A DNA stretch of 17,548 nucleotides from JBEBXQ01 sp040391535 (GCA_040391535.1 JBEBXQ010000105.1:1-17548), one strand, 5' to 3'; counted from the stretch's first letter, positions 1-8,322 are shown. The notes: generated by a model not told the origin, from the letters alone. Made by a program: numbers and translations.

Positions 1-33
1 GGGGTTTTTTTGCTTTTGCTGTCCATAAATACT

Positions 34-111
34 GGATCAATTCAAAAACTTGTGGAGCGCGTAGGATTATTCGGGTCGAGTCCAAAAGTTGTGGAGATGG
101 TTGTGTTTTTC
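34..111. repeat. Two imperfect direct repeats, 39-bp period
   Basis: The 24 bases at 34-57 and at 73-96 match at 19 of 24 positions, and both end in TTGTGGAG. The period is 39 bases, a multiple of three, so this could be the trace of a repeated peptide. No intact reading frame covers it in a convincing way. More copies could lie to the left of the window. Confidence 0.5.
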
Positions 112-137
112 CAGGTTTGTATTTTTAATCAAACCTG
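112..137. repeat. Small inverted repeat (hairpin)
   Basis: The arms CAGGTTTG (112-119) and CAAACCTG (130-137) are perfectly complementary around a 10-base AT-rich loop. A clean T-run after the stem is missing on both strands, so it is a poor intrinsic terminator. Its role is unknown. Confidence 0.4.
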
Positions 138-386
138 ATCTTCTTGGAAAGTTTCTTGACTTTTACTTTAGTAGAATACCTGTTACCCGATTTTATAGTA
201 TCGTATTTTGAGTTGAGGCATGTTGAGAAGTCCTCTGGGGTTCTTTATGTTTATTTGGAAGAGACGGATTGACCGGATTCTGATCCAGCCAAAGCGAGCT
301 TGCCTTCTAAAGGTCTTCTGTCCGAAATTACGATTCAGGACTTTTTCACTTGATCCCCTTTTTGCCTGTTTAAGCCCAATTGAAGC

Positions 387-419
387 AAAAAAAGAAAGCC
401 ACTCGTTAAAGTGGCTTTC
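387..419 (-). terminator. Intrinsic terminator after tRNA-fMet
   Basis: Read on the minus strand, a 10-bp stem (394-403 with 410-419, core GAAAGCCACT/AGTGGCTTTC, 6-base loop) is followed by seven T (387-393). It begins five bases beyond the 3' end of the tRNA, so the tRNA is probably transcribed alone. Confidence 0.85.
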
Positions 420-423
420 GGTG

Positions 424-496
<73 letters not shown>

Positions 497-518
497 GTGT
501 TGTTGTTGAATCGGAGTG

Positions 519-549
519 CAAATATAGAGGTAATATTTCTAAATCCAAT
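519..549 (-). promoter_or_regulatory. Promoter of the initiator tRNA
   Basis: On the minus strand, ATTG (546-549) is followed after 19 bases by TATATTTG (519-526). This fits the Bacteroidota primary sigma-factor pattern TTTG-N19/20-TAnnTTTG with one mismatch in the upstream box. Transcription would start roughly 15 bases before the tRNA 5' end. Confidence 0.75.
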
Positions 550-610
550 TAACAGCATGTAAAATATTTTATTTTTTTTCGGATTAACCAGAAACGAGTT
601 CGGTTTCTGT

Positions 611-641
611 ATTGGAGTAAGGAGAAAATGTGTAAACTTTG
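611..641 (+). promoter_or_regulatory. Likely promoter of the era-gatB-tlpA operon
   Basis: ATTG (611-614) is followed after 19 bases by AAACTTTG (634-641), close to the Bacteroidota TTTG-N19/20-TAnnTTTG pattern. The predicted start of transcription falls almost on the ATG at 646, which would give a leaderless or nearly leaderless mRNA. This conflicts with use of the ATG at 628, which lies upstream of the downstream promoter box. Confidence 0.5.
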
Positions 642-645
642 CAGT

Positions 646-1578
646 ATGGAAACAACGAATGTGGCTGAGCAGCAGCCTGAAAATATGCCGGACTTCAAAG
701 CCGGATTTGTAAGTATAATAGGAAAACCCAATGTGGGCAAATCAACACTGATGAATGTGCTGGTAGGTGAAAAATTGTCTATTATTACTTCTAAAGCGCA
801 AACTACCCGTCACCGGATCATGGGTATTCTCAATGGAACTCATAACGGAACTCCGTTTCAGATGGTATATTCTGACACGCCGGGGGTGGTAAAGCCCGCT
901 TATAAACTGCATGATGCCATGATGACTTTTGTAAAAGGGTCTCTGGAAGATGCGGACGTATTGTTATTTGTAACGGAAATTGGTGAAAAAGCGGAAGGGC
1001 ATGATGTATTGCCGTTGTTAAAGAGAAGTGATGCCCCTGTGGTATTGGTGATCAATAAAATTGACCTTTCGAACCAGGAAGAACTTGATGTTAAAATGGC
1101 CGAATGGCAGGAAGCGGTTAATCCTGCAGCTATTATTCCTGTATCGGCTTTGCATAATGCCAATATTTCCACACTCTTTGAAGCGATTATTTCACGCTTG
1201 CCTGATCATCCGCCTTATTTTGCAGAAGATGAGCTTACCGATAAACCTGAACGTTTCTTCGCATCGGAGATTATCCGCGAAAAAATATTTCTCAACTACC
1301 GCCAGGAAATCCCTTATAGTACAGAAGTGGTGATAACCCGGTTTCAGGAAAAGGACGATATGATCGTCATCAGTGCTGAAATTATGGTGGAAAGGAAAAG
1401 CCAGAAGGGTATTATTATCGGTGATAAAGGTGCCATGATTAAGAAAACAGGCACTGAAGCACGGAAAGATTTGGAAGCTTTTTTTGGAAAAAAGGTATTT
1501 TTGGAGCAATTTGTAAAAGTAGAAGCCGATTGGCGAAGTAAAGAAACCAAGCTCCGGCAGTTTGGTTACGAAGATTAA
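646..1578 (+). CDS. era: GTPase Era
   Basis: Era is a GTPase that binds the 3' end of 16S rRNA and assists maturation of the 30S subunit. All parts are visible in the 310-residue product: the P-loop GKPNVGKS (residues 26-33), the Era-type switch segment TTRHR, DTPG, NKID, and a C-terminal KH domain with the GIIIGDKGAMIKK loop. Two starts are possible. ATG 628 has an AAGGAG three bases before it, while ATG 646 fits the promoter at 611-641; I chose 646, and either gives a full-length Era. It is the first gene of an operon: gatB begins four bases after the stop. Confidence 0.95.
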   Translation: METTNVAEQQPENMPDFKAGFVSIIGKPNVGKSTLMNVLVGEKLSIITSKAQTTRHRIMGILNGTHNGTPFQMVYSDTPGVVKPAYKLHDAMMTFVKGSLEDADVLLFVTEIGEKAEGHDVLPLLKRSDAPVVLVINKIDLSNQEELDVKMAEWQEAVNPAAIIPVSALHNANISTLFEAIISRLPDHPPYFAEDELTDKPERFFASEIIREKIFLNYRQEIPYSTEVVITRFQEKDDMIVISAEIMVERKSQKGIIIGDKGAMIKKTGTEARKDLEAFFGKKVFLEQFVKVEADWRSKETKLRQFGYED

Positions 1579-1582
1579 TCTT

Positions 1583-3076
1583 ATGAGCGTAACAGTGTCC
1601 TCTCAAATAAAAGAAACTCAGGAACTTCAGGATAAATATGAGGTGGTAATTGGCCTTGAAGTGCATTGCCAGTTACTGACCGAATCTAAAATTTTTGCTT
1701 CAGATGCTAATATTTTCGGCTCTGAGCCTAATACCAATATCGGGCCGGTATCACTGGCATTGCCGGGAACGCTACCCAAACTGAACCGCAATGTAGTAGA
1801 ATACGCAGTGAAGATGGGGCTGGCCTGTCAGTCAGAGATCAGCAGGGTTTTTATATTTGACCGTAAAAATTATTTTTATCCCGATCTTCCTAAAGGGTAT
1901 CAGATATCGCAGGATAAAGCTCCTGTTTGTATAGGCGGAAAAGTGCGTATCATGACCGGAAGCGGGAACCAGGCGAAAGAAAGAGACATTCGTCTGCATC
2001 ATATTCACCTGGAGGAAGATGCCGGTAAATCTGTCCACGATGGTAGTGAAACAGAAACTCTGCTGGATTACAACCGTGCCGGTACACCGTTGATTGAGAT
2101 TGTTTCAGAGCCTGATTTACGTTCGGCAGAGGAAACGGGAGCTTATGTTACGGAAATCCGCCGGCTGGTGCGTTATCTGGGTGTTTCTGACGGGAATATG
2201 GAAGAAGGATCACTAAGGGCGGATGTCAATGTTTCAGTACGTCTGAAAGGAGCACCGGAATATGGCACCAAAGTGGAAATAAAAAATATGAATTCTATCC
2301 GCAATATTATGCGGGCTGTAGAATTTGAAAGTAACCGGCAGATTCAGGCACTGGAAAACAAGGAACTGATTTACCAGGAAACCAGGATGTTTGACGTTGA
2401 GGCAGGCAAAACTTATAGTATGCGTGTGAAGGAAACGATGAATGATTATCGTTATTTTCCTGATCCTGACCTGTGCCCTGTTTCGTTATCAGAAGCATGG
2501 TTAAAAGAGGTTGAGCAACAAATGCCGTTGTTGCCTGATGCTTTGAGAAACCGGTTCATGAATGAAATGCAACTACCCAGGTATGATGCCTTTGTGCTGA
2601 CAGATACGCACGAAACAGCTGCCTATTTTCTGCAATTATGTGAAAATACAATGCATTTCAAAGCCGCGTCTAACTGGATGATGGGTGCCGTGAAATCATA
2701 TCTGAATGAAAAGGGTATAGAGGCTGACCGGTTTCCCGTAAAACCTGAAAAACTGGCTGAACTCATAAGGATGGTTGAAGACAATGAAATCAGTAATACG
2801 GTTGCTGCACAGAAAATTTTTCCTCTTCTGACGGAAGATACAGGTGCAAGTCCGAAAGAGATAGCCGCGTCAAATAACTGGCTGCAAAACAGCAATACGG
2901 ATGAACTTGAAACGTTAATTAATGAAGTTCTGGAATCAATGAGTGATAAGGTTGCCCAGTTTAAAAAAGGGAAAAAAGGCCTTATGGGTTTATTCGTGGG
3001 TGAGGTCATGAAAAAATCCGGCGGCTCGGCCGATCCTAAACTGGTAAATAAACTTTTGGCAGAAAAACTTAATTAG
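1583..3076 (+). CDS. gatB: Asp-tRNA(Asn)/Glu-tRNA(Gln) amidotransferase subunit B
   Basis: GatB is the tRNA-binding and kinase subunit of the GatCAB amidotransferase, which converts misacylated Glu-tRNA(Gln) or Asp-tRNA(Asn) to the amidated form. The 497-residue product has the N-terminal VIGLEVHCQL segment, the family signature LLDYNRAGTPLIEIVSEPDL, and a C-terminal YqeY-like tail ending in DPKLVNKLLAEKLN. The frame is open from a TTG at 1562 inside era, but ATG 1583 gives the normal GatB N-terminus and a four-base gap to era. gatA and gatC are not in the window, so the complex is encoded at split loci, which is common. Confidence 0.96.
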   Translation: MSVTVSSQIKETQELQDKYEVVIGLEVHCQLLTESKIFASDANIFGSEPNTNIGPVSLALPGTLPKLNRNVVEYAVKMGLACQSEISRVFIFDRKNYFYPDLPKGYQISQDKAPVCIGGKVRIMTGSGNQAKERDIRLHHIHLEEDAGKSVHDGSETETLLDYNRAGTPLIEIVSEPDLRSAEETGAYVTEIRRLVRYLGVSDGNMEEGSLRADVNVSVRLKGAPEYGTKVEIKNMNSIRNIMRAVEFESNRQIQALENKELIYQETRMFDVEAGKTYSMRVKETMNDYRYFPDPDLCPVSLSEAWLKEVEQQMPLLPDALRNRFMNEMQLPRYDAFVLTDTHETAAYFLQLCENTMHFKAASNWMMGAVKSYLNEKGIEADRFPVKPEKLAELIRMVEDNEISNTVAAQKIFPLLTEDTGASPKEIAASNNWLQNSNTDELETLINEVLESMSDKVAQFKKGKKGLMGLFVGEVMKKSGGSADPKLVNKLLAEKLN

Positions 3077-3084
3077 CAAGACGC

Positions 3085-4194
3085 ATGAAAAATATGATGG
3101 TGAGTAAAATTCTGTATGCATCCGCGATCACCCTGTTATCCGCTACGTTTTCCTCAGGACAGGAGTTCACGGTGAGCGGGAAATTACCCGGAGGCCCGGA
3201 AGGGACGAAGATATTTTTACAGAAAGCAGGCAATCCACCGGTTTCTCTTGATTCGACTGTACTGTCTGCTGAGGGGAGTTTTTCTATTAAGGGAAATGAG
3301 AGCGACGGAGGGAACTTTTATATGATAGACATTGCCGGTCAGCAAAAAGTAGTCATGCTGGTTGAAGGAGGTGATAACCTTCAGCTTGCCGTGCAACAGG
3401 ACGGCTCGATTGAGATCACCGGTTCTGAAAATATGAAATACTATTCAGCACTTTCAAAGCTCAATAGTGAAATGGCTGAAAAGGTGAATGCATGGAATGA
3501 AGAATATGCAACGGCTTCTGAAAAGAAAGACCTTAAGAAGCAGAACGAAATCAGGATAGCATACGAAAGTGCAGAGAAGGCGCAGGTGGAGAAAATCAGG
3601 ACATTGATCCCTCAAATGGGAGACAATGTAGTTGCTGTTTTTGCTGCCAATAATTTTCTGAATCCGGAGACTGATCTGGAACTGATGTCGTCTGTTGCGG
3701 ATAAATTTGAAAAAGCGAAACCCGATGCAAAAATTGTGCAGGCTTATGTAGGCCAGATGAAACGGCTGAAAGGTTTGTCGGTAGGTGCTTTGGCACCGGA
3801 TTTTACGCTGGATTCTCCTGAAGGTGAAAAAATAGCACTTTCCTCGTTAAGAGGACAATATGTGCTGATCGACTTCTGGGCATCCTGGTGTGGCCCTTGT
3901 CGGGTTGAAAATCCGAATGTAGTGAAAATGTACAATAAGTATAAGGAAAAGGGCTTTACGATCTATGGCGTTTCTCTGGACAAGGATAAGAAGGCCTGGG
4001 TCAATGCCATTGAAAAAGATAAACTTACCTGGGTGCATGGTTCTGATCTGAAATACTGGCAAAACGAAGTGGCGCAGAATTATGGAGTGACCGGTATTCC
4101 GGCTACTTTTTTACTTGATAAAGACGGAAAAATAATAGCTAAAAATCTCCGGGGAAAAGCACTGGAAGATAAACTGGCGGAATTAATGGACTGA
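3085..4194 (+). CDS. Periplasmic TlpA-like thioredoxin with DUF4369 domain
   Basis: This is an exported thiol-disulfide oxidoreductase of the TlpA/ResA type. The 369-residue product has a signal peptide (about 1-25), a DUF4369-type beta domain (about 27-120), a helical linker rich in Lys and Glu, and a thioredoxin fold from about 232. The active site WCGPC has its cysteines at 269 and 272, and the cis-proline lies in GIPATF (Pro339). This layout is very common in Bacteroidota, where it probably keeps periplasmic cysteines reduced, for instance for c-type cytochrome maturation. It starts eight bases after gatB and ends the operon; the substrate cannot be told from sequence. Confidence 0.88.
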   Translation: MKNMMVSKILYASAITLLSATFSSGQEFTVSGKLPGGPEGTKIFLQKAGNPPVSLDSTVLSAEGSFSIKGNESDGGNFYMIDIAGQQKVVMLVEGGDNLQLAVQQDGSIEITGSENMKYYSALSKLNSEMAEKVNAWNEEYATASEKKDLKKQNEIRIAYESAEKAQVEKIRTLIPQMGDNVVAVFAANNFLNPETDLELMSSVADKFEKAKPDAKIVQAYVGQMKRLKGLSVGALAPDFTLDSPEGEKIALSSLRGQYVLIDFWASWCGPCRVENPNVVKMYNKYKEKGFTIYGVSLDKDKKAWVNAIEKDKLTWVHGSDLKYWQNEVAQNYGVTGIPATFLLDKDGKIIAKNLRGKALEDKLAELMD

Positions 4195-4229
4195 TATCAC
4201 GGTCTTTTCTCCGGAAAATAATAGTAAGG

Positions 4230-4264
4230 AAGCCTTGAAAACACTGTGTTTTCAAGGCTTTTTT
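4230..4264 (+). terminator. Strong intrinsic terminator of the era operon
   Basis: The arms 4230-4244 and 4246-4260 are perfect reverse complements (AAGCCTTGAAAACAC outermost to innermost), giving a stem of about 13 bp once a small loop is allowed. It is followed by T4260-T4264. It lies 35 bases after the tlpA-like stop codon. Confidence 0.9.
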
Positions 4265-4410
4265 ATGCGTAGTACTTCAGATTGGGTACACTTATGGTTG
4301 CAGGTGGCGGCTGTTTATTTTACCCGGAAAAGGATTGGTACTTATTGATCAGGATTTCGCAGGAAAAAACTTAAAGAACTTTGCCACGAAATGATAAAGG
4401 AAGTAAGGAA

Positions 4411-4442
4411 TTTGCTGTTAATTTTGAATCTCAATGATTTTG
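4411..4442 (+). promoter_or_regulatory. Promoter of proC
   Basis: TTTG (4411-4414) and TGATTTTG (4435-4442) are separated by 20 bases, matching the Bacteroidota promoter with a single mismatch (TG for TA). Transcription would start about 15 bases before the proC ATG, leaving a short leader without a Shine-Dalgarno site. Confidence 0.65.
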
Positions 4443-4464
4443 TAAGTTCAAATATACCATTCCA

Positions 4465-5271
4465 ATGAAAATTGCCATTGTAGGTTGCGGAAATATGGGC
4501 ATGGCTTTTGCCAGGGCTTTTCTGAAATTCGATCTGGTGAAAAATGAAGATTTTTTGCTGGTAGAAAAAAGTGAAGATAGGGTAGAAAGTCTGAAAAACA
4601 GCTTTAAACCGGGTGTTATAACCGGATTGATCGGGCCACAGATAGCAGCGTATGATCTCATTATATTGTCTGTAAAACCCCAGGACTTTCCTTCAATTGC
4701 AACTGAATTAGCGAAAGTAATAGCCCCGGAGCAGGTCGTTTTATCTATTATGGCTGGTATTACTATTCAAAAGATACAGGATGGTTTGCAGCATTCCAGG
4801 GTCATCAGAGCAATGCCCAATACGCCTGCTATGCTGGGCATGGGAATAACGGCTTATACTGCTTCACCGGAAATAGAACCTGCTCAGTTGCGTAAGATCG
4901 ATAATCTGATCAATGCTACGGGTCGTTCGGTGTATCTGGAGGACGAGGGACTGATTGATGGTGTTACTGCCGTAAGCGGCAGCGGACCGGCTTATTTCTT
5001 TTATTTGGTAAAGGGAATGATTGACTCGGGCGTAAAACTGGGATTTGATGAATCCGTAGCAGCCCTTCTGGTTAAACAAACCATGCTGGGTGCCTATCAT
5101 TTGATGAATGCTGACGATAAAACGCTGGATGAACTGATTCAAGCGGTTACTTCCAAAGGCGGAACTACTGAAGCGGCTCTGAAAACATTTGCGGCAAAAG
5201 GTTTAAATGAGGTGATTGATGCCGGAATCGTGGCCGCCCGTGATCGGTCAGTGGAATTATCCAAAGGATAG
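4465..5271 (+). CDS. proC: Pyrroline-5-carboxylate reductase
   Basis: ProC reduces 1-pyrroline-5-carboxylate to L-proline with NAD(P)H, the last step of proline synthesis in the cytoplasm. The 268-residue product is of normal length. It has the N-terminal Rossmann motif GCGNMG (7-12), the conserved MPNTPAMLGMG segment, and the C-terminal signature region around VSGSGPAYFFYLVKGM and TSKGGTTEAAL. It stands alone: the terminator of the era operon lies upstream, a promoter at 4411-4442, and a short hairpin with four T follows the stop. Confidence 0.96.
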   Translation: MKIAIVGCGNMGMAFARAFLKFDLVKNEDFLLVEKSEDRVESLKNSFKPGVITGLIGPQIAAYDLIILSVKPQDFPSIATELAKVIAPEQVVLSIMAGITIQKIQDGLQHSRVIRAMPNTPAMLGMGITAYTASPEIEPAQLRKIDNLINATGRSVYLEDEGLIDGVTAVSGSGPAYFFYLVKGMIDSGVKLGFDESVAALLVKQTMLGAYHLMNADDKTLDELIQAVTSKGGTTEAALKTFAAKGLNEVIDAGIVAARDRSVELSKG

Positions 5272-5323
5272 ATTACGTTGACATCAGGTTGAGGATCATT
5301 TCACCGCATCACAGTTTAATGGG

Positions 5324-5342
5324 CGGACAGGATGTCCGTTTT
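5324..5342 (+). terminator. Probable terminator of proC
   Basis: CGGACA (5324-5329) and TGTCCG (5333-5338) form a 6-bp stem with a GGA loop, followed by TTTT. It is short but lies about 50 bases after the proC stop in the expected orientation. Confidence 0.5.
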
Positions 5343-5527
5343 CTATACTCCTGTCAGTCCTTCTGACTTAAAATAACCACGAAGTGGTGGATAAATTATA
5401 GAACTAAAGGAGAAGATAACGCTTAAAAAAACTCGTAAGAATGATATTTTCAGGTTGTAAGCTTATCCCGGACTTACTTTGTTTTAGTTAATACTGCGGC
5501 CCGTTTGTCTGATCTTCTTTAAAAGTT

Positions 5528-5542
5528 GATAATCTGATTATC
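5528..5542. promoter_or_regulatory. Palindrome upstream of the PQQ dehydrogenase
   Basis: GATAAT-CTG-ATTATC is a perfect 6-bp inverted repeat with a 3-base centre, about 170 bases before the dehydrogenase start. A related GGATTATCC lies near 5570-5578. It could be an operator or just the base of a hairpin before the T-rich run at 5549-5554. No regulator can be assigned. Confidence 0.3.
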
Positions 5543-5711
5543 GGGCTGTTTTTTGTCCCGAAATCTGACGGATTATCCTGATTTTTAAATTATACCGGAT
5601 AAAAGTATGATTCAATAGGGATAAATTGGTTAGATTCGTCATCGGAAAACCGAAATGGATCTGTTGGGTTGAAACGGTATCTTTCTGATATGTCTTTATC
5701 AGTTGCATCTT

Positions 5712-7805
5712 ATGCTCAGGATTTTATTTGTCTCAGTAATAACATTCGTCATATTCATAGTCTCATTTTCTGAGAAAACGGCTACCGACTGGCCTGAGTA
5801 TAATGGTGACGGTGCAAGGAGTCATTATTCTGCTTTGAGCCAGATCAGCAGGAAGAATGTAAAAAATCTGAAAGTAGCCTGGACTTATCATTCCGGTGGA
5901 GCAGATACCATTCGCCATCGTACGCAGATGCAATGCAATCCCATTATAATCAAAGGCGTTTTGTACGGGGTTTCGGCAGAGACCCAGGCTTTCGCTCTGG
6001 ATGCCATTACAGGAAAACAGCTATGGAAGACGGAGTTTTCTGAACATGAAAGTACTACCAGCCGTGGTGTGTCGTATTGGTCTGACGGTAAAACAGCCCG
6101 GATTTTTATGGGCGCAGGGAAATGGCTTTATGCACTTGACGCTGTATCCGGTAAACCCGTTTCTGAGTTTGGAACTGCCGGAAGAATCAATCTGAAGACC
6201 GGATTGGAGCGCCCTGGCGCAGATGATTATGTTTCTTCCAATACACCCAATACTATTTATGAAAATCTGATCATTACCGGTGTACGGGTGGCAGAGTCAG
6301 AAAGTGCCTTACTTGGAGATATCAGAGCTTTTGATGCCAGAACCGGCAAACTGATATGGACTTTTAAAACCATTCCTGATAAAGGTGAAGAAGGTTATGA
6401 AAGCTGGTACCCTGAAAACCCCAGGCAAAACCTGGGTGGAGCGAATGCCTGGATGGGTATGGCGGTTGATCGGGAAGCGGGCATTGTATATGTGCCAACA
6501 GGTTCCGCTGCCTATGATTTTTACGGAGGTAACCGCCACGGTGATAATCTCTTTGCCAACTGCTTGCTTGCCCTGGATGCAAGGACAGGGAAGAAAATAT
6601 GGCATTATCAGTTGGTACATCATGATATCTGGGACAGAGACCCGCCGGCTCCGCCAAATTTGCTGGAAATAGTCAGAAACGGGAAAAAAGTAAAGGCAGT
6701 CGCATTGGTTACGAAACAAGGGCAGACATTTGTTTTTAACCGGCTGACCGGTGAACCCGTATACCCCATTAATCAGATGCCTTTTCCGCAGGAATCGATG
6801 CCAGGGGAAAAAGTGAGTATTACCCAGCCTGTACCGTCATTGCCCGTTCCTTTTACAAGGCAATCATTTACAAGCCAGGATTTCAGTCCGTTTGTTGCTG
6901 ACAAGGACTCTCTTATTGCCATTCTTAGTAAGGCCCGTACAGGATCACCTTATATTCCGGTTACAGAAAAAATGACGGTTTTCTTCCCGGGAACGGATGG
7001 CGGAGCACAATGGGGTGGTGCTGCTGCCGATCCGGAGGGTATCTTATACGTACCGGCTAAGGAAATTCCGGTATATACATCCCTCGTTCCCCGAAAGCAA
7101 GCAACGGCCCGTATTTCAGGAGGGCAAAAACTGTATGGTTTATATTGTTCATCCTGCCATGGAGAAGATCGTAAAGGCAGCCATGATGGTTCCTACCCGG
7201 GATTGTCAGGAATTGCACAGCGGCTTTCAGCAGAGCAGTTGCATACCCTATTGCAGAATGGACAGGGCAGGATGCCATCATTTTCTCATTTGTCAGTGAA
7301 TGAAAAAAAGTTACTGACCGGTTTTTTGTTTGATAAGATCTCCGATGAGACAATAATTGCAGAGGAGAAACCCCTGATTATACCTTATCAGCACACAGGT
7401 TATAACCGCTGGTATGACCGGAACGGTTATCCGGTAAGTATGCCGCCCTGGGGCACGCTGACTGCCATAGACCTTAATACCGGTCAGCATAAATGGCAGG
7501 TTCCGCTGGGGGAATATGCTGCTCTTACCAAAGAAGGTATTCCTCCGACAGGGACTGATAATTATGGCGGCCCGTTAGTAACCGCAGGCGGACTGGTTTT
7601 TATAGCAGCCACGCGGGATGAGAAATTCAGGGCTTTTGATAAAGAGACCGGAAAATTACTTTGGGAAAGCGATCTTCCGGCCGCTGGTTATGCGACTCCC
7701 AGTACGTATGCCGTCAATGGGAAACAATATGTTGTCATTGCTTGCGGAGGAGGCAAGCTCAATACCAGATCAGGAGATCAGTATGTTGCTTTTGTGCTGG
7801 AATAA
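5712..7805 (+). CDS. PQQ-dependent dehydrogenase with inserted cytochrome c domain
   Basis: This is a periplasmic quinoprotein dehydrogenase of the glucose-dehydrogenase-like family, oxidising a sugar or alcohol with PQQ and passing electrons to an attached haem. The 697-residue product has an N-terminal signal or anchor (about 1-22) and a beta-propeller with repeated ALDAxTGK(x)xW tryptophan-docking motifs. The HHDIWDRDPPAPP segment (303 onward) and the TKQGQTFVFNR segment (Lys335) match the catalytic Asp/Lys regions of membrane glucose dehydrogenase. A cytochrome c domain with CSSCH (479-483) and likely axial Met521 is inserted before the last propeller blades, which resume near residue 575. 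The frame is open from TTG 5703; ATG 5712 gives the cleaner signal peptide. Substrate is unknown. It converges on the 7811-8320 gene with five bases between. Confidence 0.88.
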   Translation: MLRILFVSVITFVIFIVSFSEKTATDWPEYNGDGARSHYSALSQISRKNVKNLKVAWTYHSGGADTIRHRTQMQCNPIIIKGVLYGVSAETQAFALDAITGKQLWKTEFSEHESTTSRGVSYWSDGKTARIFMGAGKWLYALDAVSGKPVSEFGTAGRINLKTGLERPGADDYVSSNTPNTIYENLIITGVRVAESESALLGDIRAFDARTGKLIWTFKTIPDKGEEGYESWYPENPRQNLGGANAWMGMAVDREAGIVYVPTGSAAYDFYGGNRHGDNLFANCLLALDARTGKKIWHYQLVHHDIWDRDPPAPPNLLEIVRNGKKVKAVALVTKQGQTFVFNRLTGEPVYPINQMPFPQESMPGEKVSITQPVPSLPVPFTRQSFTSQDFSPFVADKDSLIAILSKARTGSPYIPVTEKMTVFFPGTDGGAQWGGAAADPEGILYVPAKEIPVYTSLVPRKQATARISGGQKLYGLYCSSCHGEDRKGSHDGSYPGLSGIAQRLSAEQLHTLLQNGQGRMPSFSHLSVNEKKLLTGFLFDKISDETIIAEEKPLIIPYQHTGYNRWYDRNGYPVSMPPWGTLTAIDLNTGQHKWQVPLGEYAALTKEGIPPTGTDNYGGPLVTAGGLVFIAATRDEKFRAFDKETGKLLWESDLPAAGYATPSTYAVNGKQYVVIACGGGKLNTRSGDQYVAFVLE

Positions 7806-7810
7806 TTCAT

Positions 7811-8320
7811 TTATTCTTTCACAAACGCGATTTTGATACTGCGTACTTCCCTGATCCATCGGGCAGGCCGTTTATCGTTTGGAGCTATAATCCGGAAAGG
7901 TCCCTCATTGGCCGGGAGCGGTTTGCCGTTTTTTTCAATGGCCAGCATCACCCGCTGATCTGTATATTCAGGGTCAATTTCGGGTAGCGAATACAGTACC
8001 TGATAGCCATCGGCAGCGGTAATCAGGACATATTTGACCAGATTCTCTCCTCTAAGGTCCTTCCCTGTAGTCACACCTGCTTTTTGAAGCAGTTCTATAA
8101 GGGTGACACCACCGAATTCATTTTCTTTATCGTCCCTGTCTTTGGTTTTACAGGTAATCTGAGGAAGTTTTTTCAGGTCATCAACACTTAAATTCAGTGG
8201 TGTGATAACTTCTCCTGATACTGATAGTGTCGCTTCACTCTGCGCGCTTACATGAAGATTAGCCGCAAGAAAAGGAATCAGTAAAATGAATGTCCGTACT
8301 ATTAAATTCTGCATGGTCAT
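7811..8320 (-). CDS. Small exported protein of the molybdopterin-oxidoreductase (sulfite oxidase) fold
   Basis: The 169-residue product has a signal peptide (about 1-26, cleavage near SAQ) and then a single compact domain resembling the oxidoreductase molybdopterin-binding domain. Visible family features are VSGEVITPLNLSVDDLKKLP, FGGVTLIELLQKAGV, TAADGYQVLYSLPEIDP and the C-terminal GPFRIIAPNDKRPARWIREV. It is far shorter than true sulfite oxidases or MsrP and lacks their dimerisation domain. The only cysteine is Cys57, which seems to sit a few residues before the usual molybdenum-ligand position, so cofactor binding is doubtful. It is the last gene of the receptor-peroxidase operon, two bases after the peroxidase stop. 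Confidence 0.8.
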   Translation of the reverse strand: MTMQNLIVRTFILLIPFLAANLHVSAQSEATLSVSGEVITPLNLSVDDLKKLPQITCKTKDRDDKENEFGGVTLIELLQKAGVTTGKDLRGENLVKYVLITAADGYQVLYSLPEIDPEYTDQRVMLAIEKNGKPLPANEGPFRIIAPNDKRPARWIREVRSIKIAFVKE

Positions 8321-8322
8321 TG

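Larger units (their letters stand above)
1..386. other. Gene-free left edge
   Basis: No convincing coding sequence is visible on either strand. The longest open frame starts at 220 on the plus strand and runs into the terminator and the 3' end of the tRNA; its translation resembles nothing I know. The stretch holds a short direct repeat (34-111) and a small hairpin (112-137). It may be the remnant of a repeat or mobile element cut by the window edge. Confidence 0.6.
5272..5711. other. 440-bp intergenic stretch upstream of the PQQ dehydrogenase
   Basis: No gene is visible. The stretch holds a likely terminator for proC (5324-5342), a small hairpin ACCAC-GAA-GTGGT (5376-5388), a GATAAT-CTG-ATTATC palindrome (5528-5542), and a weak promoter-like TATCTTTC (5678-5685). 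An AAAGGAG at 5406-5412 is not followed by an open frame of useful length. Confidence 0.6.

Noticed and set aside
5376..5388. Small ACCAC-GAA-GTGGT hairpin as a terminator or riboswitch
   Set aside because: The stem is only five base pairs, without a T-run or any larger conserved fold around it.
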